Below, piece after piece: positions 1 through 8,400 of a stretch of DNA of 32,700 nt. The notes beneath the pieces were generated by a model, which saw only the letters and a list, made by a program, of their open reading frames with translations, was not told the DNA's origin and did no database searches. A program made the translations under genes and the position numbers. Location: assembly GCA_900553865.1 (NCBI GenBank), contig USFC01000007.1, positions 1 through 32,700 on the forward strand, written 5' to 3'. Source of the stretch: an uncultured Clostridium sp. Its GTDB lineage: Bacteria; Bacillota; Clostridia; TANB77; CAG-508. Numbering within the stretch: the first letter of the stretch is position 1; each line of letters begins with the position of its first letter.

Positions 1-941
1 TTATCTTGTAAATATTTTTTTACATTTTCTCTACCTTGTCCAATTCTTGTTCCATTATAGCTAAACCATGAACCACTTTTTTCTATTATGTCTAAGTTTA
101 CGGCTATATCTAATATATTTCCTTCTTTTGAAATACCTTTTCCATATACTATGTCAAACTCTGCCTCTCTAAATGGTGGAGCAACTTTGTTTTTTACTAC
201 TTTTACTCTTGCACGGTTTCCTACTACTTCACCATCTTGTTTTATATTTTCTATTTTTCTAATGTCTAAACGAACTGATGCGTAATATTTTAATGCTCTA
301 CCACCTGCTGTTGTTTCAGGGTTACCAAACATAACTCCTACTTTTTCTCTTAATTGGTTTATAAACACAATAACAGATTTTGATTTGTTTATAGCTCCTG
401 CTAATTTTCTTAAAGCTTGTGACATAAGTCTTGCTTGAAGACCAATGTGTGAATCTCCCATATCTCCATCTATTTCTGCTTTTGGAACTAATGCAGCTAC
501 TGAATCTATTACTATAATGTCTAAAGCTCCACTTCTAACTAAAGCTTCTGCTATCTCTAAGGCTTGCTCTCCTGTATCTGGTTGAGATACTATTAAGTTA
601 TCTATATCTACACCTAAATGTTTAGCATATACTGGGTCTAATGCATGCTCTGCATCTATAAATGCTGCTTCTCCACCTAATTTTTGTGCTTCTGCTATCA
701 TATGTAATGCAAGTGTTGTTTTTCCTGAAGATTCTGGACCATATACTTCAATAATTCTTCCTCTAGGAATTCCTCCTATTCCTAATGCTATATCTAAGCT
801 TAACGCTCCTGTTGGTATAGCTTCTACATTCATCGCTTGGAAATCTCCTAATTTCATTACTGAACCTTTTCCAAATTGTTTTTCTATTTGTCCTAAAGCT
901 GCTTCTAACGCTTTCATTTTTTCTGAATTTTCTTTTTCCAT
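1..941 (-). CDS. recA: RecA recombinase, partial (C-terminus beyond window)
   Basis: RecA forms the nucleoprotein filament for homologous recombination and triggers LexA self-cleavage in the SOS response. The reading frame from ATG at 941 is open to the window edge and gives about 313 residues; the usual RecA is about 340-350, so only the C-terminal tail is missing. Visible motifs are Walker A GPESSGKT at residues 68-75, the DAEHALDP region, Walker B-type IIVIDSVAALVP, the loop L1 segment with MSQALRKLAG, and FINQLREKVGVMFGNPETT. The start is fixed by AGGAGG eight bases upstream. It has its own promoter and a LexA-like palindrome just upstream. The gene lies downstream of ymdB, spoVS and a solute-binding protein gene on the same strand. 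Identification is certain. Confidence 0.98.
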   Translation of the reverse strand, partial: MEKENSEKMKALEAALGQIEKQFGKGSVMKLGDFQAMNVEAIPTGALSLDIALGIGGIPRGRIIEVYGPESSGKTTLALHMIAEAQKLGGEAAFIDAEHALDPVYAKHLGVDIDNLIVSQPDTGEQALEIAEALVRSGALDIIVIDSVAALVPKAEIDGDMGDSHIGLQARLMSQALRKLAGAINKSKSVIVFINQLREKVGVMFGNPETTAGGRALKYYASVRLDIRKIENIKQDGEVVGNRARVKVVKNKVAPPFREAEFDIVYGKGISKEGNILDIAVNLDIIEKSGSWFSYNGTRIGQGRENVKKYLQD

Positions 942-966
942 TGTTCTTCCTCCTAATTTTTGTGTT

Positions 967-980
967 CAAACGCTTGTTTG
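967..980 (-). promoter_or_regulatory. Candidate LexA (SOS) operator of recA
   Basis: The sequence CAAAC-GCTT-GTTTG is a perfect 5-4-5 palindrome lying just downstream of the recA -10 box, where a repressor would block initiation. The Gram-positive LexA box is usually written CGAAC-N4-GTTCG or close variants; here both half-sites carry the same substitution. Position, symmetry and the gene's identity support the call; binding is inferred. Confidence 0.55.
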
Positions 981-984
981 TTTT

Positions 985-1012
985 ATTATATACTAAGATA
1001 TTTTTTTGTCAA
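985..1012 (-). promoter_or_regulatory. recA promoter
   Basis: On the minus strand TTGACA (1012-1007) and TATAAT (990-985) are both perfect SigA consensus hexamers separated by 16 bp. The transcript would begin inside or next to the LexA-like palindrome and continue into the recA ribosome binding site. Confidence 0.75.
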
Positions 1013-1076
1013 GCTTTTTTTACAATTTTTTATATTTTTATTTTAAACTTTATTATAATCTCTTTATTAATATCTT

Positions 1077-2663
1077 TTATATTCGATGCCAATTCTCAAT
1101 TCCATAATATCCAAAATAATTATTTGCTTTAATTTCTCCTGATAGTTTTTGGCTTTTTACAATTGTTGTCCTTCCTCTACGTATTCCTATAAAAGGTTGC
1201 TCTTCAAGAAATATTTCTATTAATCTTTTATATTTTTCTTTTAAAGTTTGTTCATCTTTTATGTCTTTTACTTGATTTAATATATCTTTTACTTCGTTAT
1301 TAGTATAATTTTGCAAATTTCCTTCTTCGAAAAATGCTGTTATATCTGGACTATATGAATTATATACACCTGTTAATATCATTTCATAATTTTTGTTTTC
1401 TAATATTTCTTTATACCTACTATTTGAAACTTTCTGTATTGTTACTTTTATTCCTATTTCTTCTAACTGATTTTTTATATTTTCTGCAGTTGCCACTCTT
1501 TTTATGTTTTCGCTATTTACGGTAAGAGTAAAGCGTAGCCTTTTCGTTTTATGATTTTCTGTTTTCTGCCACCTATTATTCTTATATTCCCATCCACTTT
1601 CTTCTAATATTTTTTTAGATTGTTCTGGGTTATACCCTAAACTATTGGCTTCCCTTGTATATAGATAATTTCCATAATCTAGTGGAAACTCTGCCACATT
1701 TCCTTGATTGTTATATATACTTGATAATATATTTGTTTTGTCTATAGCATAATTTATTACTTTTCTTATTTTGCTATCTTGTAATATTGCATTTTGGCAA
1801 TTAAAAGCTAAATAGTCAAATTCTCTTGAACTTACTTGAGTGCTTGAATATCCTATTGTTCCAATGTATTGCTCTAAATTTTCATTTTCTGTTGTAAATA
1901 TATCTATATTGCCTAATTTAAAACTATTATATAATTCGCCTACTTCACTAAATTGTTTTATGTATATTTTTTCAATCATTGCATCTTCTGCCTTTATATT
2001 CCACCATTTGTTGTTTTTTTCAAGTACAATATATGAGCTGTCTATTTGTGATATTTTATACATTCCTGTTCCTTGAGGAATTTTGCTAGAGGTATAAAAG
2101 TCTTCGCCTAAATAATAGTTATTTGGCATAATAGGAAATGTAAGGTTATACTCAAAAAACGGTACTTCTTCTGACAAAGTAATTTTTACAGTACTTGCAT
2201 CTAATACTTCCACACTAATAACTTTTTCTACATTGTATGAATATATAGATTTCCCCTCTTTTAGCCTATCTATTGTAAATTGAATGTCTTTTGCTATTAA
2301 AGAACTTCCGTCATGCCATTTTTTATTATTATCTATCTTTATTACATATGTTGTAGGTGATGTTTTTGAACATTCTGTTGCTAAGCATAACTTTGTTTTA
2401 TAGTCTTCACTTATTTCTATAAGTGGTTCAAATATAAGTTTTCCTATATTTAATACTTCTCTATTACTTGAAATTAGTGGATTCATTGTATCAAAATTTG
2501 AAATTCCAAGTCTTAAATCTTTTATTTTAGTTTCTTCTTCTATCACATTTTCTTGTATTTCATTTTGCTTGTCCTCTTTTTTAAAGTAAATTTTATACAC
2601 AGCAAAAATAGCAATAACTATTACAAATAGCACAAAAATATATTTAAAATAGTTTGTCTTCAT
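1077..2663 (-). CDS. Family 5 extracellular solute-binding protein (OppA/DppA type), membrane-anchored
   Basis: The 528-residue protein has the length and pattern of family 5 ABC solute-binding proteins, which capture peptides, nickel or similar ligands outside the membrane. Family hallmarks are the N-lobe segment 'LRLGISNFDTMNPLISSN', the 'KWHDGSSLIAKDIQFTIDRL' region near residue 110-135, and 'DSKIRKVINYAIDKTNIL' near residue 300. The N-terminus is a single hydrophobic helix (residues 9-26) followed by KKEDK. There is no Cys lipobox, so it is probably anchored by an uncleaved helix rather than lipidated. No permease or ATPase partner lies next to it, so the substrate cannot be inferred. AGAGGTGAG before ATG 2663 supports the start, and a promoter lies just upstream. 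Confidence 0.88.
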   Translation of the reverse strand: MKTNYFKYIFVLFVIVIAIFAVYKIYFKKEDKQNEIQENVIEEETKIKDLRLGISNFDTMNPLISSNREVLNIGKLIFEPLIEISEDYKTKLCLATECSKTSPTTYVIKIDNNKKWHDGSSLIAKDIQFTIDRLKEGKSIYSYNVEKVISVEVLDASTVKITLSEEVPFFEYNLTFPIMPNNYYLGEDFYTSSKIPQGTGMYKISQIDSSYIVLEKNNKWWNIKAEDAMIEKIYIKQFSEVGELYNSFKLGNIDIFTTENENLEQYIGTIGYSSTQVSSREFDYLAFNCQNAILQDSKIRKVINYAIDKTNILSSIYNNQGNVAEFPLDYGNYLYTREANSLGYNPEQSKKILEESGWEYKNNRWQKTENHKTKRLRFTLTVNSENIKRVATAENIKNQLEEIGIKVTIQKVSNSRYKEILENKNYEMILTGVYNSYSPDITAFFEEGNLQNYTNNEVKDILNQVKDIKDEQTLKEKYKRLIEIFLEEQPFIGIRRGRTTIVKSQKLSGEIKANNYFGYYGIENWHRI

Positions 2664-2686
2664 TTCTCACCTCTTATTTTTTCTTT

Positions 2687-2715
2687 ATCATATAAGATTT
2701 TGGCAAATTTTTCAA
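2687..2715 (-). promoter_or_regulatory. Promoter of the solute-binding protein gene
   Basis: TTGAAA (2715-2710) and TATGAT (2692-2687) on the minus strand with a 17-bp spacer, ending about 25 bp before the start codon. The gene is therefore likely transcribed independently of spoVS, which ends in a hairpin upstream. Confidence 0.55.
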
Positions 2716-2806
2716 GGTTTATTCAATTTTTATTTTGGAAATATTTAAGATTAAATTTATACATGATTTAAAAAGTTTTATATAATTTTATTTAACAAAA
2801 ATCGAG

Positions 2807-2844
2807 ATTTGCATTTAGAATTAAAGAAAATTCTAAATGCAAAT
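2807..2844 (-). terminator. spoVS terminator
   Basis: A perfect 16-bp stem (2807-2822 with 2829-2844) and a 6-base loop lie about 18 bases after the spoVS stop. On the minus strand it is followed by CTCGATTTTTG, a modest U run. Stem perfection and position suggest an intrinsic terminator for the ymdB-spoVS unit. Confidence 0.6.
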
Positions 2845-2861
2845 ATTAAATACTTTTTTTA

Positions 2862-3125
2862 TTATTTTCTTGACTCTACAATAATTTTTATACCAGTTCT
2901 ATCTTCACCTTCAACTTCAACTTCTGCAAACGCTGGTATGCATACTAAATCTACTCCGGCTGGCGCAACAAAACCTCTAGCTATTGCTACAGCCTTTACT
3001 GCTTGATTTAATGCACCTGCACCAATTGCTTGCATTTCTGCCTTGTTTTCTTCTTTTACTAAGCCTGCTATAGCTCCTGCTACTGAATTTGGGTTTGATT
3101 TTGATGAAATTTTTAAAACTTCCAT
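2862..3125 (-). CDS. spoVS: Stage V sporulation protein S
   Basis: The 87-residue product matches SpoVS over its full length (about 86 residues in Bacillus), a small Alba-like, probably nucleic-acid-binding regulator needed for spore coat assembly and late sporulation. The start MEVLKISSKSNPNSVAGAIA, the central GAGALNQAVKAVAIARGFVAP and the C-terminal EGEDRTGIKIIVE are typical. AGGAGG lies seven bases before the ATG. It follows ymdB by about 130 bp, the usual clostridial pairing. A strong hairpin ends the unit. Its presence is the main sign of a sporulating host. Confidence 0.96.
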   Translation of the reverse strand: MEVLKISSKSNPNSVAGAIAGLVKEENKAEMQAIGAGALNQAVKAVAIARGFVAPAGVDLVCIPAFAEVEVEGEDRTGIKIIVESRK

Positions 3126-3208
3126 TTTTTGCCTCCTATAATTTTATTTTTATTTGAATTACAGTTATAGTTATATTATAAAAGTTTTAAAATGTCTAGT
3201 GGTTTTTG

Positions 3209-3231
3209 GTAAAAAATGGAAAAAGTTTTCC
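3209..3231 (-). terminator. Weak hairpin with U run after ymdB
   Basis: On the minus strand GGAAAACTTTTTCC can fold with a tiny loop and is followed by ATTTTTTACC, 25-45 bases after the ymdB stop. The stem is short and A/T-rich, so it may only partly separate ymdB from spoVS. Confidence 0.3.
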
Positions 3232-3255
3232 TTATATTTTGCTATATTTCGCCAT

Positions 3256-4029
3256 TTATTTTATATTTATTCTTTCTATTGATATTGCTCGACAATTTTC
3301 GTCATTTATTTCTATTATGCAACCATTAAATATACAGCTTCCTTCTGCTAATTTATATCTTTCTGGAAGTGATGTTACAAATCTTTTTATAGAAGCATTA
3401 ACCTCCATTCCTATTACAGAGTTTTTTGGTCCTGTCATTCCTATATCTGTAATGTATGCCGTCCCTTTTGCAGTTACTTCTTCATCTGCCGTTTGCACAT
3501 GTGTATGTGTGCCAAATATTGCTGTAACTTTACCATCTAAAAAGTGTTTCATTGCTATTTTTTCTGCTGTTGCTTCTGCATGAAAATCCACTATTATTAT
3601 ATCTGCTTTTCCCTTTACTTCATTTAATATATCTTCCATTTTAGAAAATGGGTTATCTGATTGAACTCCCATATCTGTTCTCCCTATTAAATTAACTACA
3701 CATATATTTTTTCCATTTTGCTTATATATATGGTAACCTTTTCCCACTACTCCTCTTGAGTAGTTTGCTGGTCTATTCATTAATTCATCATCTATAAAAG
3801 AAAATATATCTTTTTTGCCCCAAGTGTGATTTCCCATGGTTATTGCATTTACATTTAATCTTTTTAAATCGTTAAAAATTGCTGTTGTTATTCCCATTCC
3901 TCCTGCTGAATTTTCTGCATTTACAATTACAAAATCTATTTTAGCTTCTTGCCTTAATTTAGGTAAAATTTCTTTTAATTTTCTTACTCCATTTTCGCCT
4001 ACTAAATCTCCTACTGCTAATATTTTCAT
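3256..4029 (-). CDS. ymdB: YmdB-family metallophosphoesterase
   Basis: This 257-residue protein matches the YmdB family (TIGR00282), which hydrolyses 2',3'-cyclic nucleotides and affects biofilm and motility decisions in Bacillus. The dinuclear metal site is visible: MKILAVGDLVGENG at the N-terminus, NAENSAGGMG near residues 38-47, MGNHTWGKKD near 66-75, the FHAEATAEK segment near 150 and GTHTHVQTADE near 175. Length fits the family. AAGGAG lies before ATG 4029, and a strong promoter ends about 30 bp upstream. In many Clostridia it sits with rny and spoVS; spoVS is present here but rny is not in the window. Confidence 0.95.
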   Translation of the reverse strand: MKILAVGDLVGENGVRKLKEILPKLRQEAKIDFVIVNAENSAGGMGITTAIFNDLKRLNVNAITMGNHTWGKKDIFSFIDDELMNRPANYSRGVVGKGYHIYKQNGKNICVVNLIGRTDMGVQSDNPFSKMEDILNEVKGKADIIIVDFHAEATAEKIAMKHFLDGKVTAIFGTHTHVQTADEEVTAKGTAYITDIGMTGPKNSVIGMEVNASIKRFVTSLPERYKLAEGSCIFNGCIIEINDENCRAISIERINIK

Positions 4030-4059
4030 TATATCTCCTTCTTTCTTTTTACTTTAAAT

Positions 4060-4088
4060 AGCATACTACATTTTAAGCAATTTGTCAA
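4060..4088 (-). promoter_or_regulatory. ymdB promoter
   Basis: TTGACA (4088-4083) and TATGCT (4065-4060) on the minus strand with a 17-bp spacer. It lies in the 243-bp divergent region between ymdB and the plus-strand SpoIIID-like gene; the rest of this region holds only the promoter of the latter. Confidence 0.65.
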
Positions 4089-4208
4089 AATGGCGCTTAT
4101 CTTGCTGGATGCAGAACTTTTTGTAAAATTCTCACCTGCTTTAGTTATTTTTTTATTTAGTAAGTTCTTTTGGTTTCAAGTTAATTTACATAATTTAGTC
4201 GATAGTTA

Positions 4209-4237
4209 TTGATTTTTCTCCAAATTCATTATATAAT
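4209..4237 (+). promoter_or_regulatory. Promoter of the SpoIIID-like gene
   Basis: TTGATT (4209-4214) and TATAAT (4232-4237) with a 17-bp spacer give a near-consensus SigA promoter. If used, the gene would be read in vegetative cells rather than only by a sporulation sigma factor. Confidence 0.6.
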
Positions 4238-4272
4238 ACTTGTTATAAAAATCTTTAGGAGGATTTATAAAT

Positions 4273-4638
4273 ATGGCAAAAGACAGACGGTACTATTTAG
4301 CAGTTGATATTGCTCAATACATTGTTGAAGGGCATAGCAAAAGAGAGGCTTCTCAAGAATTTAAAGTTGCAAAAAGAACTATTGATAGGTATGTAGATAG
4401 CCTTCAATCTTCTAACGAAGCTTTATATTTAAAAACTATGAAAGCTTTAGACCAGCACTGTTGTAGCCGTTCTTTTAAAGTATGTGCCTACATTGCTAAC
4501 GGCCATTCCAAAAGCCAAGCATCAAATTACTTTGATTTACCCCCTTACATAATTAATCAATGTATAGGTACAATTAAAGAAAGAAATTACTCTCTTTACA
4601 GAAAGGTAATCGCTGGGCTTAAGGCAAATCCTGACTAA
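4273..4638 (+). CDS. Tandem SpoIIID-type helix-turn-helix protein
   Basis: The 121-residue protein resembles the sporulation regulator SpoIIID (about 90 residues, one domain): AQYIVEGHSKREASQEFKVA followed by KRTIDRYVDSLQ mirrors SpoIIID's YIVETKKTVRVIAKEFGVSK and STVHKDLTE. What is unusual is a second copy. Residues 14-61 align without gaps to residues 71-118, sharing YI..GHSK..AS..F and, further on, N..LY.K. In the second copy the expected recognition helix reads LPPYIINQCI, with two prolines, so it may no longer bind DNA. AGGAGG precedes the ATG, and promoter and terminator make it monocistronic. It is the only intact plus-strand gene here. The SpoIIID relationship is clear to me; the target genes are unknown. 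Confidence 0.8.
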   Translation: MAKDRRYYLAVDIAQYIVEGHSKREASQEFKVAKRTIDRYVDSLQSSNEALYLKTMKALDQHCCSRSFKVCAYIANGHSKSQASNYFDLPPYIINQCIGTIKERNYSLYRKVIAGLKANPD

Positions 4639-4651
4639 AACATTATTATGT

Positions 4652-4695
4652 AAAAGCCATACAAAACCAACTATTCTTAGCTTTGTATGGCTTTT
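4652..4695. terminator. Bidirectional terminator between the SpoIIID-like gene and rpiA
   Basis: A perfect 14-bp stem, AAAAGCCATACAAA (4652-4665) with its complement (4682-4695), flanks a 16-base loop. On the plus strand it runs into TTTTTCTTTATTTT. On the minus strand the stem itself ends in TTTT. The two genes converge on it. Confidence 0.8.
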
Positions 4696-4698
4696 TCT

Positions 4699-5373
4699 TT
4701 ATTTTACTACAATTATATCATAACCTATAAACAATCCGCTCTCTACTACTCCATCTATTTGCAATAATTTTTCTTCTAAATCCGCTTCTATTTTATTAAA
4801 CCACGCATGAATTATAAAATTTCCATTATCTGTTACAAGTGGTTTATCTTCATTGTTTGACATTCTTAATTCTACTTTTGCTACATCTAGCTTTAATAAA
4901 TTTTTCTTTACTTGTTCTACTTTATCCTGCTTTACTTCTATTGGAACAGGGTGTTTTTCCCCAAGTCTTTCTACAAATTTTGAATTATCTACTAATATGT
5001 AATTCTCATTTGAACTTTTTATATTTAATTTTTCTTTATATAATGCTGCTCCCATTCCTTTTATAAGCCAGTTGTGAGAATCAATTTCATCTGCTCCATC
5101 AAAGCACCAATCAGGCTTATTTTCTTCTAATGTAGTAGTTTCAATATTTAGCTCATTGCATAAATCCTCAATAATTTTTGAAGTAGGAATAGCTTTTATT
5201 TGCAAATTTTCTTCTTTTACTTTTTTAGCTATCTCTAATACCGTTTGGTATGAAGTGCTTCCAGAACCAAAACCTATTACTTCTCCATTTTTTACTCTTG
5301 TAGCCATTCTTTTAGCTAACCTTATCTTTTCTTCTTTATTACTTACATTATCTTTCCAATCAAATTCTTGCAT
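4699..5373 (-). CDS. rpiA: Ribose-5-phosphate isomerase A
   Basis: RpiA interconverts ribose 5-phosphate and ribulose 5-phosphate in the non-oxidative pentose phosphate pathway. The 224-residue product shows the phosphate-binding GFGSGST (residues 34-40), the catalytic DGADEID (92-98), and IKGMGAAL followed by the KEK lysine region. Length is normal. The frame stays open upstream to a TTG inside a repeat, but ATG 5373 with GGAAGAG just before it is the better start. No promoter is visible in the few bases between it and the FtsX-type gene, so it is probably read through from that operon, across the repeat doublet. Confidence 0.95.
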   Translation of the reverse strand: MQEFDWKDNVSNKEEKIRLAKRMATRVKNGEVIGFGSGSTSYQTVLEIAKKVKEENLQIKAIPTSKIIEDLCNELNIETTTLEENKPDWCFDGADEIDSHNWLIKGMGAALYKEKLNIKSSNENYILVDNSKFVERLGEKHPVPIEVKQDKVEQVKKNLLKLDVAKVELRMSNNEDKPLVTDNGNFIIHAWFNKIEADLEEKLLQIDGVVESGLFIGYDIIVVK

Positions 5374-5387
5374 TTTCTCTTCCTTTC

Positions 5388-5447
5388 CCAATTAGGGACT
5401 GTCCCTAATTGCTACTATTTCCCAATTGGTGACTGTCCCTAATTGGG
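5388..5447. repeat. REPIN-like palindrome doublet, copy 1 (FtsX/rpiA junction)
   Basis: Two palindromes, CCCAATTAGGGAC-T-GTCCCTAATT (5388-5410) and CCCAATTGGTGAC-T-GTCCCTAATTGGG (5421-5447), are joined by GCTACTATTT. The same arrangement recurs at 9366, 22842 and 29778. This copy fills the FtsX/rpiA boundary: it supplies the last codons and the stop of the permease gene and abuts the rpiA ribosome binding site. Confidence 0.85.
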
Positions 5448-8400
5448 ATTCTCTTTAATGAGAAATATGTTACTACATTTACTATTAATGTGAATACTAC
5501 TGTAATTATAATAGCATATAAATAGCTAATTGGCATTATTTCTTTTCCAAATCTTATTACATTTATTTCACATGTTTTTATTACAAACATATTTAACAAA
5601 TATCCGCCAAATAAGCCAAGTATTATTCCTATTATTGTTAATATCACTGTTTCTCTTGTTACATAATCATATACTTCTTTATCATAAAATCCAAGTACTT
5701 TTATTGTGGCAAGTTCTCTTATTCTTTCACTAATGTTTACATTTGATAGATTATATAATACTACAAATGCAAGTAATCCTGCTGATATTATTAAAATTAC
5801 TACTACATAATTTAATGAGTTCATCATGTCTTTCATTAGACTTTCCATGTTTGAATTTAATGCTACTGCATTTACATTTTCGTCTTTTACTAATTCTTTT
5901 GCCATTTCTTTTTCTTGTTCTTCATCTTTTACAGTATTTTGAACATATAACACATTTGTCTTATATTCTCCATATGTTTCCTCGTATAGTCCTTTTGGCA
6001 TATATACATAATGATAAATGTAGTTTTCTACAATGTTAGAAATTTCCAATTCTTTTTGGTTATTATCGTTATCTTTTAATGTGATTTTATCTCCTTGTTT
6101 TACATTTAGAAGTTGTGCAACTTTATCTGTAATAGCTATATGGCCTTCTTCTAATTGTATTTTTTCTTTTTTCTTTGTATCTATTAATTGAATTACATTT
6201 TCTATTTTTTCGTCTTTTGGAACTATAATTTGTATATCTTCTTCTTTTTCTCCATTTACTAAAGTTCCTGAAGTCATATATGTTTCTACTACTTTACTTA
6301 CTTCTTCTTTTTTCTCTAGTTCTTGTATAAATTCTTGCACACTTTCGTTTTTGGCACTATTTTTCAAACTAATTTGCATATCATAATGATATATTTTTTG
6401 ATATTGGTTTGGTATTATTGCAGATATTGCGTCTTTTATTCCAAAACCTGTTAAAATAAGTGCTGTACATCCCGCAATTCCTATAATTGTCATTAAAAAT
6501 CTTTTCTTGTAACGGAATATATTTCGAACTGTTACCTTTTGGTTAAATTTTAAATGTTTCCATATAAATGGTATTTTTTCTAAAAGAACCCTTTTTCCTG
6601 GCTTTGGTGCTTTTGGTCTCATAAGTTCTGAAGGAGTTTCACCTAATGAACTTAAAACCGTATATAATGTTGCTCCTATTATACATATACTTGCAAGTCC
6701 AAGTCCTACTATAGCATAATACCAATTAAATTTAATTACTAAATCTGGCAATGAGTACATCATATTATACATCATTAATATTATTCTTGGAAGTAGCTGA
6801 ATTCCTACTAACATTCCTAAAATTCCACCTACAATACATGCTATTCCTGCATATAATAAGTATTTCATTGCTATTTGCATTTTGTTATATCCTAGAGCTT
6901 TTAATGTGCCTATTTGAACCCTTTGCTCTTCTACCATTCTTGTCATAGATGTTAAAGAAATTAAAGTTGCTATAACAAAGAATACTATTGGAAATACTTT
7001 TCCTAAATTTTCTATACTTTTGCTATCTTGTACATAATTGCTATAACCTGTATTTGACTCTCTGTCTAAAATATACCATGTTGGATTCTCTATTTTTTCT
7101 ATTTCTTCTCTTGCATCTGAAAGTTTTTTCTCTGCTTCTTTTATCTTATCGTTATATTCATTTCTATTTTTATTTAATTCTTCTTTTCCTTTTTCTAGTT
7201 CTTTTTTTGAAGTATTTATTTTTTGCTGTGCAGTTTTAAATTCGGTATTTGCCTGGTCTCTTGAAGCACTTAATGTTTCTTCTTGTTTAGCTATTTTCTC
7301 TTTTGCTTGTTTTAGTTTTTCTTTTCCTTCTTGTAGTTTTGTATTTATTGTACTTATTCCTTTTTCTATTTGCTTTATTCCCGCTTCTACTTGTTTTTTA
7401 TTTGCATCTAAATTCTCTATTGCTGCCTCTATACTAGCTTTTTGTATTTGTAAATTTGTTATTTGCTCTTGTGTTAAATTCGTATTTTTTAAACTTTCTA
7501 ATACATTTTGATATTGTTTTTCTATGTTGCTAATATTTGTATTTAATGCATTTAAATTATTTTGCATATCTTCTTTTTGAATATTCAAGTTTTCAATTTG
7601 CTTGTTTGCTTCTTCTATCTGTTTTGGCATATTTTGTTCTTGAATATTAATTTCATTTTTTGCCTCTTCTAATTGTTTTTCTGCACTTTGAAATTTACTT
7701 TCAGCTTCAGCCTTTTTATTATTTAAAGTATTTTGTGCAGATATTAACTTACTTTCTCCACTTGTTATTTTATTTTCTGCTTCTGCTAATTTTTCTTCTG
7801 CTGTTTGTTTTTCTTCTTCTAGTTTTTCCTCAGCTTCTTGTATTTTTCCTTCTGCCTCTTTCCTTACTTCTTTATATCTTGCATTTTGTCTTTGCTCTTT
7901 TATTTTTTCTACTTCATCTTTTGCTTCTTGAATATAATTTTTATATTCTTGTGAAGATGTTTCCATTTTGTTTGCATTTTTTAATGTGATATAAATTTGT
8001 GTATATACCTTGCTTTCAAAACTCTCTTTTGACAAATATAAATTATAACTTACCTTACCAGAGCCTAATTTAGAAGTATCTCTTTCTCTTGAAATATATA
8101 AAGGACTTTCCACAGTTCCAACAATTATAACTTCTTTTTCTTTTATTATGCTATCTTCTTCTGTTTCAATTGTTAAGCTATCTCCTATATTTTTATTTTT
8201 AAATTTACAAAAAGCTTCTTCTACTAAACACTCATTAGCATTTTGTGGCATTCTTCCTTCAAGTAAAGTTACTGTATTTACACTATCTAATGATAATACT
8301 TTTGTTACAATTTCAGTATCTTCATAGTTTAATAAAACATCTTCGCTATATTCGCCATAAACATTTTTGATTTTATCTATTTCTTTTAAAGCTTTTATAT

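Noticed and set aside
88..285. Short plus-strand frames across the window (here antisense to recA)
   Set aside because: They lie opposite clear minus-strand genes, have no ribosome sites and are rich in Phe, Leu and Ser as expected for the complement of A-rich coding sequence.
763..969. 68-residue minus-strand frame overlapping the recA start
   Set aside because: It is an out-of-frame reading of recA; the RecA frame with Walker A and a good ribosome site is the real one.
4090..4200. Coding remnant or riboswitch upstream of ymdB
   Set aside because: A frame reading AGENFTKSSASSKISAI can be followed for a few codons, but it has no start and no recognisable similarity; no conserved RNA structure was seen.
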